Shown here: positions 1 to 15,837 of the stretch, piece after piece
Layout: every line of letters begins with the position of its first letter
Numbering within the stretch: position 1 is the first letter of the stretch
Origin: Hemibagrus wyckioides
Taxonomy: Eukaryota > Chordata > Actinopteri > Siluriformes > Bagridae
Direction: 5' to 3'
DNA length: 64,000 nucleotides
NCBI RefSeq assembly: GCF_019097595.1
Contig: NC_080714.1
Location: forward strand, 8,697,759 to 8,761,758
Made by a program: the position numbers and the translations under genes
The notes under the pieces: model-generated
What the model was told of the DNA's origin: nothing
Databases searched by the model: none
The model's input: only the letters and a program-made list of their open reading frames with translations

Positions 1-171
1 TTCGATGACAAAATGTTCACTTGCTGCCTAATATATCCCATACATTAACAGGTACCATGATGAGGAGATAATCAGTGTTATTCACTTCACCTCTCACTGC
101 TTGTAATGTTATGACTGATCAGTGTATATATTTTTAAGCTGACCCCGACCAATCAAAAATTAATCACTTCC

Positions 172-957
172 ATGATGAAATATGTTGTGCTTCTGAAAGG
201 TGTCTCTGAGGAAAACTTCTCAGTGTCAACACATCACATCCCCTGCATGTGCAGCTTTAAATACCTGCAGTTCCACATCAGCCAGGACCTCACCTGGACA
301 CTCAACACCACCCACCTGGTTAAGATGGCACAACAGCAGCTGTACTTCCTGAGGAGGCTGAGGAAGTCACCTATGATCCTTAACAACTTCTACAGCTGCG
401 TTGTTGAGAGCATCTTGACCAACTGCATCACCATGTAGTATGGCAGCACTACTGTGAGGGACCGCAGAGGGTGGTGAAGACTGCTGAGAAGATCATCAGG
501 ACTCCACTGTCCTCTCTGCAGACCATTTACCACCGCAGAGTCCACAGGAGTGCTGCCTCCATCCTTAAGGACATCCCCAACATGGACTGTTCATACTCCT
601 ACCCTCAGGACGGAAGCACAGGAGTGTGAAATGCAGGAATTCTAGATTGATGGACTCCTTCTTTCCCTCAGCTATTAGACTTTTAAACAGGTAGCCATAG
701 GACATTCAGTTGGACTAAATTGCTCCTTCTCGTTTTGCACATTTGTTAATGTTTTCTGCTGCTATTATTATCAAGTAGTTGCATCTCAATTGCACATTGT
801 TTATGTTATTGCTTCTACTATTATTATCTACAGCTGCATTCAGCTTGCACATATTACTGTACTATTGTTTTGCACATAAGTCAACATTGTACACTTGCAC
901 ATACAGATATACATAGTCTATATTTCTAATTCTGCCGCATAGTTTTATTTTTTATTA

Positions 958-999
<42 letters not shown>

Positions 1000-1127
1000 C
1001 GTGGTTCTTTTCAAAGATTTTGTATTTGTTTTGGCATTGGCTGTGGACAACAAAGAAAGAATTGCATTGTACAGGGAAACTCCTTTTCCTAACTGTGCAC
1101 AGGACAATAAACGCTTTGAACTTTGAG
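172..1127 (+). mobile_element. Degenerate 3' end of a non-LTR (LINE) retrotransposon
   Basis: From about 200 to 700 the plus strand translates, with frame breaks, into the extreme C-terminus of a fish LINE reverse transcriptase. Recognisable pieces are a 'QFHISQDLTWTLNTTHL' stretch, 'QQQLYFLRRLRKSPMILN' and a downstream region rich in Arg/Lys codons. Reading is lost after the in-frame TAG near 438. An AT-rich 3' untranslated part follows, containing a (TG)n tract at 960-994 and ending near 1127 with 'GGACAATAAACGCTTTGAAC', a typical LINE tail with AATAAA. The 5' part of the element is absent, as is usual for truncated LINE insertions. The family (L2/Rex1-like) is a guess. Confidence 0.7.
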
Positions 1128-1482
1128 GACAACTCAACACTAGCGTAGCTTGAGACCACTGAGGACAACCACAGAATGTCACAGGAGGTCTTTCTTACCA
1201 GTAGATATCAAACTCTATAACTCCTCCCCTTTTAGTAGGGGGCAGAGCTGACACAATGAACAATGACAGTATTTCTGTGTTATGTGCACTATCCCAATTC
1301 ACAATATTTACTATATGTATGCTGATATCATACCATGTGCAGTATCATATCATAAACAATATGGCCTTAATCCTCTAGCACCTTTATTTGTACATTTTGG
1401 ACATATACTTGTAGCCTATTTTATTTATTTATTTCTCTTGTGCAATCTGAAGCAGTCTCTCACACAAGAATTTCTTTTGGCA

Positions 1483-1577
1483 TCTTATCTTATCTTATCT
1501 TATCTTATCTTATCTTATCTTATCTTATCTTATCTTATCTTATCTTATCTTATCTTATCTTATCTTATCTTATCTTC
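1483..1577. repeat. (TATCT)n microsatellite
   Basis: About 18 uninterrupted copies of a TTATC/TATCT pentamer. It is followed at about 1600-1622 by a poly-C and (CA)n run. Reading frames across it are artefacts of the repeat. Confidence 0.95.
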
Positions 1578-1948
1578 ATGTCTTTTTGTTATTTAGTCAA
1601 CCCCCCCCCCCACACACACACAAATATCTGCACTCTGTATTTTCCTGAGTAAATAATCAAAACAAAATAAAATCTTATAGTATTAAAGTATTATTTGTAA
1701 AAGACACAGGGCATACCCTGTTAATGCTTTTGTTCCAGTCACTACTTCCTCTAGATATTTAACAACTCATTCTAAGAGCAGTAAAATATTTAACTAAAAG
1801 ATTTATTACATTCAATAAATTTCATTTATTTCATTAAAAAAACGTATAATAGTGCATACAGTATGTGCTGAATAATACAATACACATGGATGAGGTTGCC
1901 AGTGAATAAACTGAATAAAAATGTAAAAAAAAATCCAGACGTGGTGCT

Positions 1949-6442
<4,494 letters not shown>

Positions 6443-9400
6443 GATGAATCAAGTTAAACAAAACTTTCTTCTTACTGCTTTTTGTTAAGTCTCCTCTTGT
6501 ATGTATCACAGCAGAGTGCTCTCTCTGTCTCTCTCTCTCTCGGCCTCTCACTTCCTCCCTACTTTGAATTTGGCTCCTCCTGCCACAGATGTCCAACCCT
6601 CCATGAAGTCACCACAAGCTGTCCAAATGACACACTTACACACAACCACTACTACATAAACTCCTCAGTCATCTCCGACTAGATGGATTAATTTCCAACG
6701 TCCATTACATTTCTTATACTTTTACCCAGAGTATTGTTTTGCAATTAAGCAGGTGAGGCTTTAGGTAATTAATACTCCAAAACCTTAACCAGCAGTGGTC
6801 CTCACAAAAGGACACTGGTGTTTGCTAGTGTTCTTTTGCTTACTTGAATGATTTTCCTTTTTCTTGTTGTGTCCTTTTGGATGATTAGTTTGGGCTGGGA
6901 ATATTCAACTTCACACATGCTTTACATTGAGGGGTCAGATGTATAGTTGGGGTCACTGAATATAGCCATTTAGATGGAAAAAGGAATGTGGCTTCGCTGA
7001 AATGTAGGGCAGCGTGTAATAAGAGAACACACTGTGAATATGAACTTTTATAAACTTGTCATGTGACTTGTCCTTCAACAGATTGTTTTAGTGAGGCTGC
7101 TAGGAGTAGTGGAATTCCTGGTATATGCTTTCTGTTTGGGTTTCCTGCTTTTTGTCATGTCAGCTATATCATAAAACCACCACTATATTTTTTTTCTCTC
7201 CCTTGAAATTTCCTTTCCTGCAACATATCCACAACAGCGGTTTAAGATTGCTTTAGAAGATGGATTGCAACACCATACTGAGCTTTTGCTTTAACATTTT
7301 GAAAGAAGGGAAAAGTTTTTCCAGCACAAATATACAGAGTATAGTAACTGGTTGCATGGTTTGAAGGGTATAACGTGTAAAGCTGTGTGTGTGTGAGAAT
7401 AAATGGCAGTGAAGGTGTTGTTTAGGGGAATGTGCGTGACAATGCCCTGTAGATCTAGTGTGTCATTCCTTTATTCTCACGCAAGCTAGAGGGAGAGGCA
7501 GAAGTCATCGTGACACTGTTTATTTTACTCTCTCTCTCTCTCTCTCTCTCTCTCTTGATCTTTATCTCTCTACATGCAGAAGATTTATGCTGACAGTGGG
7601 GTCAGTTGTATATGGGTGTATATGGGGTGCAAACAAATGTAAAAATGTTAATGCTCTTTTATTGTTTTATGTTTTGAACAGTTGAGGCTTTTTTGATACC
7701 TAGAGATTCATGTAAAATAAGATTTTTTTTATTTAGTGCACATTTTAAGTATCAGTCTACAGAAGATTGTAAATACAGTTAAATGTTAATATTAAAGGTA
7801 AAGTTTAAATATAAAGCTTGATGTTTATCTGACGATTAAATATATTAAATATAAATGTCAATGTAAAATATGTCAAATATACAGAAATATATACTAAGAA
7901 GCAATACCAACATACTAAAACTAATACAACATTAAATTGGCAGCCTGGCATAAAATTGGCAACCCTCCCAACCCTGGTAGTGGCATGTGTTTCAACACGT
8001 GAATGAGAAAATGACTTGATAAATAATTGAAATGTCGGTGTTACATTTCATCTATGGTACTTTAACATTTGTCACATTATTTTCTGACCATTTGGTCAAA
8101 AATTAAAGCAACTACAGTAAACACAGCCCAACCCCCAGAAAATACCATCCTACCTTCTCAATTAAGCAGCGTTTTTTACTTTTTACTATAATATTTAATT
8201 TATAATTCTTAGAATACTTTTTACTTATAAAAAATACTTTTATACCTAACAATAACAACAAAATTCTCCCTACATCTGAGGCTGCAAAATAGGCAAAAAG
8301 TAAATCTATTACTAGGGTGACTGTTTTAACCAGAAAAAGTACCATCTAGCTTAAATGTATGCTGAAGTTGGTACATAAAATGCATCAACCACATAAATAA
8401 ATGAACAAATGAGCCTTTTAAGCTTCTGGCTTGTTCCTTTTTCAGTAGAGAGTCAAAGGAATTTCAAAGAAAGTGAGATTTCTTTTGCCTTTATTTAAAA
8501 CTTAAAAAATCCTTGTATTCGTAAGACTGTTACGAATACAGTAAGACTCTCATCCACCTTGAAAATCTTTCACAATAAATAACAAATTTCAGATATCGAT
8601 ATTCAGATATCGAATCATGCTATCAAGTGATCAAACCTAGCCCTTTTCAGTTTCATTTGATTTTTATTTTTATTTCCAGTTTGGAATTAAATGATGTGAG
8701 CATGAAAAATAGTGTTTTTTGGACAACAGTTTATTTCAATGCTGCCAAATTGTGCTACTGAGACCCTCAGCTGTGTTTTTTTTATAAACAGCACTACAGA
8801 TCCCACCCATGCTGTCTGGCAATCTTACAAACAGATCGGTCAGGGAATGTTGGACGATGGAGAAAATGTTCTCCAGATGACAAAAATAACTTTCAGACTT
8901 TTGATTGCAGATTAAGTTTCACCCCCCTGTGCAGACATATTCAGTATCTTATTAAGCATAGGTATAGAAATCATCAATGAAACACATATATCACAAGTAA
9001 ATGCTAATTACATTTTTCTCATTCTATTTTTCTATGCGTCTATTTCCTATCCAGCTCAAATGAAACTCTTTTCTATTCTGACTGAACATCTGAGTCAGTC
9101 TGAACATCAGCTAGGGTTCAGACCACATCTAAAGAGCTTTTTCTGTAGACTTTTCTGTTTTTACTAAAAGCGTTTTACAGATTTTTAACAGCTGTATTTC
9201 ACATCCAGTGACTGCAATAATATTTTGGTTTCTCATGCTTCCATTGTTGTTCATCACCTGTATTTGATAAATCATTTCAAAACAATTGAAACAATAATCA
9301 TCCATGTCATTTTCTTTTTAGATGCATGCCACCAAGGTCTTTATTATAGCATATTTTGTTCACAAATTATAACTTTATTACAAATCAGTTGACTCTTTTA

Positions 9401-10380
9401 TTGTTCAATCTAGTGATCTAGTAATTGCAAACATTAATCACAAATGTTATCTAAATTGCTTGGGATTAAGATAACGACAATATTTGTAAAGAGCTTTTAT
9501 TTTTGTAGCGCTTTTAAAACCCCAATAAAGTCCTCGGTCAATTTGACAGAACCGAAGGGTCCAAAGAGTGAACATAACACAAGGGTTGCTAACAAAGACG
9601 CTGAAACTGGTGGCACTTCCTAACACGCCATAATGTTTTGTTCTGTCAGTTTCAGTGCTTTCCATCCACCAACAGGAACCAACTCCCTATTGATTTAATA
9701 ACAGCCTAGAAAATGATAGGTTCTCCCACTCACAACACTGTAGACTTTAACAACAAAACCACATTTCACTCCCTTCTGGTACAGGAAAGAAACAGGAAAC
9801 CATAAGAAAGGAGACATTTTTTTTAATCACAGCATGACATTCCTACCAGATATTGTATTCGTTTGCACCTATCCACAACTTTATCACAAAATGATCACAG
9901 AGTGAGACATCTGGGCACCAGCAGCATATCTAACAGAATTCTAAGAATAGTGTATCACCCTCACTGGATCTTAGGCACAAATGCCCAGATTTAGATCATA
10001 CAACAGCATACTCTTTCAACATTGTTCAACGATCAAGTAAGGAATTTGATTCTTGCTTCAGCATGGTTTTGACATTCTTCTTTTTTTTTTTTAGAGATCT
10101 GGATACAAACCTTTCCTATCAATCAGAGCAGATTAGTCAGATTCTAGGACTGAATAGGTTGCTAATATTCGCACACAAAACGAGTCTTTGTTAGTGATCT
10201 GAAGGAATTTAATATCATTTAATAAATTCAGTGAACTGAGTTGCTTCTTAAGATGTAATAAAGAATTTTTATTGAGGAAAAGTTTATCCTGGATGAAATA
10301 ATAATCACACTATTCTTTCCAGTATGCATTTACTGAAGAATCTTGACTAAACTGCTGTGTAATATATTGTATATTATATT
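6443..10380. other. Intergenic region between the sulfotransferase and its pseudogene
   Basis: About 3.9 kb of AT-rich DNA. I see a (TC)n tract at 7529-7555 and no reading frame with a recognisable domain. Short open frames (for example around 8712-8915) lack similarity that I can name and have no convincing splice context. The sulfotransferase promoter should lie just right of 6442. Confidence 0.5.
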
Positions 10381-10899
10381 CCTCTGTGGAACTGTAGGGT
10401 TGTGTTCCTCACCTTTTGACACAAGTGTTTATCAAACTGCTCATTTTGAGCCACAATGAAATGATTCTTCCAGTCTACAGGTTTACCTTGGGGAAATCAA
10501 TGTAGAGGCAGAGATGTTTTGCATTGGTGTTTTGTTTTTTCACTCACGACCACAACCCTTCCTCCGATTCTCTGGCCCCACTGACCACCCGTCTCCTTCC
10601 CAAGAGGAATGCAGGAAGAGTGACTCCATACCCCACTGGTCATTATTTTGTTATCGGGGGGTCTCATACAAAACACTTGTTGTAGCCAAGCATAGGGAGG
10701 GAGCATAGGTTGGTATTGGATAAGAAGCCATTTTGATTCATTTAAATATGACAAAAAAGCCCCCCTCAACTCATGTGTCCAACAGCTTTTATATAAAGTA
10801 ATTACGCATGTATCTTCACTGGTAGTTTAATAGAGCAATGCTGTGCTTGCAATTCTGCAAATTCAAGTAATTCTCTGCAAGTTGCATGACAATTTTCAG

Positions 10900-10934
10900 T
10901 ACACACACACACACACACAGACACACACACACAA
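10900..10934. repeat. (CA)n microsatellite
   Basis: Short interrupted CA run inside the sulfotransferase pseudogene. Confidence 0.9.
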
Positions 10935-12127
10935 TCACAAAAAAAAACCTCTGCAAAATTCTGGAGAAACTAAACAGTGAAGTAAATTTATCAAATGTTA
11001 AGTAAAACCTTACTGAATGATCCACTGAAATAATAAGATACGCTCCTTTCTCAGGTAGTTACCATAGTTTTAAAAAATGCAGGAAGTGGTAGAGATATAG
11101 TAGCTAGCTATACAATCCCCACTTCCATTCATTACTTGCCCTTTCTGTGTCGAGTTTACGAGTTTAAAGAGGCTATTCATTATAAATGGTATTCATTTTT
11201 GCACATGTATGGTGAGATCTTGAAGTCCATCCGTGAGAATGTAGACTAGAGGACTAAAATATTATTTTTTTTGTTTTTAATTGCAACGACATGTCATAGT
11301 ATTTCTATTCTATTGTATCTACCTCCAGCATTTCTTCACAGAACATGTAGGGATTAGGGTAAGTCTGCTTCTTCTCTCAGTAGCCGCACACAAGGTCCAA
11401 ACAATACTAAACTATCAAATAAATGTGATCAACACTGGAAGACTCCACTGAATAGCTACAAGTTCAATTTATTTCTAGATAACTCACTTTGTGAAGTAAG
11501 CGTGGCATTAAACCACAGACCACAGTATAACTCTGACCATTTGTCTTAGACTAGCCCTCATGGCCTCTTTTTCACTGTTTCCATGGTAACTGCCCATTTT
11601 TCTTCTTCTTTTTTTTTTGCCTGGTTTCCTGTTACAAACATGGATTATCTTTTTGTGCACCTTCCTGTGTTTTACCTCCAAATCACTTTTATAACAATCT
11701 TCTTGTATAGAAAAGCAGTATCTGGGAAACCTGCTGACTTCATACATGTAAACACATTCTGTTGTTAATGAAGGAAAAAGGAAAGATGTCAAAAAGGCAT
11801 CATATTTTCTATGATGTACCAAAAGACTCAGTTTTTGGCCACAGCTATTCTCTGTGCTATATTTTATGCTAGCAAGAGTATGCTATCAAATGACTAGTTC
11901 GCTTGAATAGTTAGAATATGAATGGATTCAGTAATAGAATTACATTGCTTGTTTCATTCTTTTTTTTTTAATTTTTAATTTTTTTTACATGTGCTTTATT
12001 TTTCATAATTTTGTTTGTTACTGTTGCACCAGTTTCCATTTTTATTGTTTACTTTTTACTTGCCACTATCTAATGTTATTAATTTCATTAGTTTTATGAC
12101 TTTTGTCTTTTACAGATACTATGAGAT

Positions 12128-12129
12128 GA

Positions 12130-12185
<56 letters not shown>
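12128..12185. repeat. (ATT)n microsatellite
   Basis: About 19 copies of ATT. A shorter run of the same unit recurs at 12,408-12,428 on the other side of a SINE-like segment, consistent with the repeat having seeded from a SINE tail. Confidence 0.95.
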
Positions 12186-12405
12186 CTGGGGGCAGTATGG
12201 TGCAGCAGGTATTCTTTTTATCTTTTTGACTACAGGGTCTCAGGTTGCATGTATGCAGGATATGTTCAATTACCCCGGCTGTAAAAGAAAATGTGTGTGG
12301 GCAAAATTCCTGAGATGGACCCATTCTAGGCCCCTAGCTGTTCAGGGAACAGGCTCTAGATTAATCACAACTCTGACCAGAATAAAAGGTTAAAGATGAA
12401 TACAT
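12186..12405 (+). mobile_element. tRNA-derived SINE relic
   Basis: Starts with 'GGGGCAGTATGGTGCAGCAG' and has an A-box-like head, then 'GGGTCTCAGGTTGCATG' as a B-box-like block. The tail contains 'AGATGGACCCATTCTAGGCC' and 'ACCAGAATAAAAGGTTAAAG', and it is flanked by ATT runs. Plus orientation, diverged. Confidence 0.6.
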
Positions 12406-13479
12406 GTATTATTATTATTATTATTATCGTTGTTGTTCTTGTTCTTGTTGATGATGATAATGATTCAATTCATATTGCCCCAATATTAAACACATAAATA
12501 TTGTGCAAACTTCAAACAGTACTGCATTTCTATCCCAATACATAGTATGTGTTAATTCACATTCATGAATAAATAACTCATTTGTTTCATGCCACTGATG
12601 ACTACATAGTTAAGAAACCCCACATACTGTATAATTGCAGTTCTGTCTTCAGAAGGACTTGGGTACCAGCTGATCAGGTAGATGAGTTATGATGAGCCAT
12701 CATGAGGTAGGCAATTTATCTGTCAGTAAAACCCCTGCATAAGGAAGAAAGCCTCTTTGAATTTGTCATTGTCTGCATTATTAACTACTGTTCTACTTGT
12801 AAGTGTTTTAGTGTAAAGTTAAGGATGACAGAAGGGGATCCAATGACCTGTAGCCATCTCATCATGATGCTCTGGCCCTGTGTTGTAAAAAAAAGAATAG
12901 ATTCAAAATGTAGTAGACCCAGGTAGTGCTTGTAGGATAAAGCAGAATTTTTTGCTTTGAAAAGCAAAATATTAGCCTACCTGCTTCAGGGTAAGTAGCA
13001 ATGAGGACATCATCTGGCCTTGCTTGGAATTTTTTTCCCAGTCTTTTCCCAGTCGTCAGTTTACAACTTATGAATGTTTTTGCTCTAGACTTACAGAAGA
13101 AAGATTAAGTTGTCCTATAATGAAATAAGAGGTACTGCTTTTCTCACTCTGCACTTTTCACTTATGAGCACAGATCTTGATGTCACTCCATCCACAAGTT
13201 GTTCAAACACACATTGTACATAAAGTCTGCACTGCTCTCCAGTGAACTTGATAACCTTAGAGTTTACAGCAGGGCACTAAAGCTGAAGAAGAGTCAAAAT
13301 AATCAAATAATTCATTGTAGTGTGACATATGATAGACTAGTGATCGGGTCAAGCTGACCATTAGCTCTTCAGCTCTCCAGCTTTCTGTGTTTGCTCTTAA
13401 TCTCTTTATTGCATAAAGGAAGGCTATAAAACAATATAAAAGCTCACACTTTATTCTGTTTAAATGTCATTAAAGAATG

Positions 13480-14185
13480 GCAGGGGAATCTCTGGAAGGC
13501 AAGGCATGAGCTAGAAGACCAACAGCCCCCAAAACATATATCTCTAAATACCTGCTGGAAGCTTTAGCTGACACAAGAGTGGTGGTGCTCTAATTATTTA
13601 TTTATTTATTTATTTTCAAAAGTAAATGTCTGATATATGCAAAACATAAATCAGATAAACCAAATGCATTTTGGTGAAGTAAAAATGGAACTCATTGGCC
13701 AGTTTCACTAAAGGTAGTTTTGGGGAAAAATAGAAGTGTTTGGATAAGCTTTTCATGAAAAAGAACAGGACTGGAGGAATTGGGGTTGTGTGGCAACCAG
13801 TAGCATGGAAAATGTTGCAAAGCAAATTCTGGAAGCAAATGTGATGCAATCAGTCAAGAAACTCAAGCTGATACATGGTTGGCTTCCAGGACAGGGCAAT
13901 GATCCAAAAAAAATTGCCTTAAAATCCACCTGAAACTTCTTCAAGAAATGCAAGTGGAAGCTTTTGGAATCAGCTCTCACAGTCCACTGACTGGATAATT
14001 ACTTGGAGGTATTTTAAACATGCTGTGCATGGAAGATGACCTAAGAACATCTAAGAACTGGAAGTTTCTGAACGTTTATAATCTATGTGAGTGTTACTAC
14101 ATTTTACTGATTTAGGAGGGTGTCCAAACTTTTGCACATGCCACAATGTTTGTATTATGGCCAGGGGTCCCCAATGGGGTGCCTA
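13480..14185. mobile_element. Probable DNA-transposon relic, family unknown
   Basis: The segment ends with 'GTGTCCAAACTTTTGCACAT', a terminal phrase like those of fish Tc1/mariner-type repeats, and holds scattered phrases resembling decayed transposase code on mixed strands. No intact frame or clear terminal inverted repeat could be set. Low-confidence call from phrase similarity only. Confidence 0.3.
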
Positions 14186-14689
14186 AACTTTTGTAAACCA
14201 TGATACATGCTTTATAGCATTATAGATTGTGGGGATCTGATTAAACAGTAGAATATTGAATTCATTTCTATAGAAGTTCATAGATGTTATCTATATAGAA
14301 CAACGTGATATACCAGTTTAAACGACTATGTAATAGACACTGAGTGTTTGTAAGGTGTTATGTGCATATTTACGATATATTAGATAACTATCATGACTAT
14401 GTTTTAGAGCTATATGAGTGAGTCTCACGCAAGCGTAAAGGACAGGCATTAAGCCAAAATTATACCACAGGAATCTTGCCCAGAGAAATGAACTATACTG
14501 GCTTATATTTTCTAACCTGCACATACAGTACACTCAAAATTCCAGCATTTTGTGTAGTTGCTGGCAAATGAACTTACATGGTAATTTTTTTTTGTAAATT
14601 AAACCAGGCTCATCATTTGTGAGCAGTATCCTGGACAAAATGTTTAAATACAATAAACATATTGTGTTGTGGTATTTTATGCTTGTATT

Positions 14690-14960
14690 CATATTCCATT
14701 ATTTCCAACCATTCATCCGTTTTCTGTAGCAATTATCCTACACAGGGTCAGAGGAAGCCTGGAGTCTTTCCCAGGGGACTCAAGTGGGGGGCCAATCCAT
14801 CACAAGGCACAATCTTACACACACTCAAACACCCATTTACGCACTACAGACGATTTAGAGATGCCAATCAGCCTACAATTCATGTGTTTGGACTGGGGGA
14901 GGAAGCTGGGGTACCTGAAGGAAATCTCTAAAGCACAGGGAGAACTCCACACACACACAA

Positions 14961-14992
<32 letters not shown>

Positions 14993-15045
14993 CCACAGCC
15001 CTGGAAATGTGAGGCAGATGTTCTAACCACTAAACATTAAGTCAC
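14690..15045 (-). mobile_element. tRNA-derived SINE (minus orientation)
   Basis: Reading the plus strand gives the reverse complement of a common fish SINE. It runs from the tail ('CATTCATCCGTTTTCTGTAG') through the body ('GATGCCAATCAGCCTACAAT', 'TTTGGACTGGGGGAGGAAGC') to the tRNA-like head ('TGTTCTAACCACTAAACATT'). A (CA)n tract at 14,949-14,990 has expanded inside it. Confidence 0.75.
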
Positions 15046-15438
15046 AACCTCTATTATATCAAAATAAAGAATATGATTTAATTATAGATGATTTACATTT
15101 TTTTAAAATTATTTTTTAAAACAGTAGTACAACTTCCAGTTCCATTACCAGGACTAAGTAGCGCAAAAAGAAGGTTTAGACATTATTAACAGAAATTATT
15201 ATATTTTTGCTTAAATGTAATTTAGAATTGATTGTTTTAATTCTATTTTATTTAATGTTTTTTTTTTTAAATATATTTTCAAAAAATATATTTATTTACA
15301 TTTTTTTCCAAGCTTTAACAGAACACTTTATACAATTAAGTTAAGGTTAAAGTATAACTTTTCCCCCTGTGATGCTGAAATAATTAAACAAACAAAATAA
15401 AATAAAATAAAATAAAAAAATTTTTTTAAAGCTTATCT

Positions 15439-15440
<2 letters not shown>

Positions 15441-15497
<57 letters not shown>
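15441..15497. repeat. (TA)n microsatellite
   Basis: About 28 TA units about 340 bases upstream of the wdr46 start codon, within a strongly AT-rich stretch (15,050-15,660). Confidence 0.95.
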
Positions 15498-15499
<2 letters not shown>

Positions 15500-15837
15500 A
15501 CAATATATATGTAAAAATAATATAAATAAATACCTAATAAATACATATTTTATACATATAATGTAGAATATTTTGTGCTGGCTTTTTCGTTTTGTTTAGC
15601 CCAAAAAATATTAGTGGTAGGAAACAAAAAACGATTTTTTAAAAATTATTTTTACACCATTTTCTGTTACTTCTCTTGTGTCAACTTGACACAACGCCAC
15701 CGAGACTAACCCTGGACGCAACATAAACGGCTCCCTCCTCCTTTGTAGGCGCACTAAGTAGGGTATGAGAGTCATTTGGGATTCAGCCGGAAGAGAAGCT
15801 GTTCACGCGGCGGACGTACGAAAAAACTACAACAAAG

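Larger units (their letters stand above)
1..1948. other. Non-genic flank left of the sulfotransferase
   Basis: Apart from the LINE 3' end and the pentamer array, nothing coding is visible. The last part (about 1680-1948) is AT-rich and should contain the 3' untranslated region of the minus-strand sulfotransferase. Several AATAAA-like sites on the minus strand are possible, but none stands out. Confidence 0.5.
10381..13050 (-). pseudogene. Sulfotransferase pseudogene (tandem copy)
   Basis: Six blocks match exons of the intact neighbour, in the same order and strand. They are: exon 2-like (about 12,980-13,050, 'FQARPDDVLIATYPEAG'), exon 3-like (12,840-12,930, 'TTWVYYILNLF'), exon 4-like (12,640-12,740), exon 6-like (11,320-11,400), a short exon 7 piece (11,205-11,250, 'DFKISPYM') and exon 8-like (10,390-10,495, '[17 protein letters not shown]'). 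Damage is clear: the PAPS-loop lysine is Glu (YPEAG), exon 4-like has in-frame stops, exon 6-like has a stop inside the expected CGYWEKK and a length change, and most of exon 7 and all of exon 5 were not found. A SINE and an (ATT)n tract sit between blocks 4 and 6. It is a decayed tandem duplicate, not a processed copy, because intron-sized gaps are retained. Confidence 0.85.
13051..15837. other. Intergenic region upstream of wdr46
   Basis: Holds only the transposon relic, the SINE and simple repeats listed separately. The last 130 bases (about 15,690-15,837) become GC-richer, with several CpG sites, and are the likely wdr46 promoter and 5' untranslated region. No TATA box is evident there. 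Confidence 0.45.

Noticed and set aside
1282..1652. Open frames over the TATCT array
   Set aside because: Pentamer repeat artefact with periodic Leu-Ser-Tyr-Leu-Ile.
8712..8915. 67-codon open frame in the intergenic region
   Set aside because: No recognisable domain, no splice partners and AT-rich surroundings.
12015..12284. Open frame with a poly-Tyr run (and poly-Asn on the other strand)
   Set aside because: Produced by the (ATT)n microsatellite.
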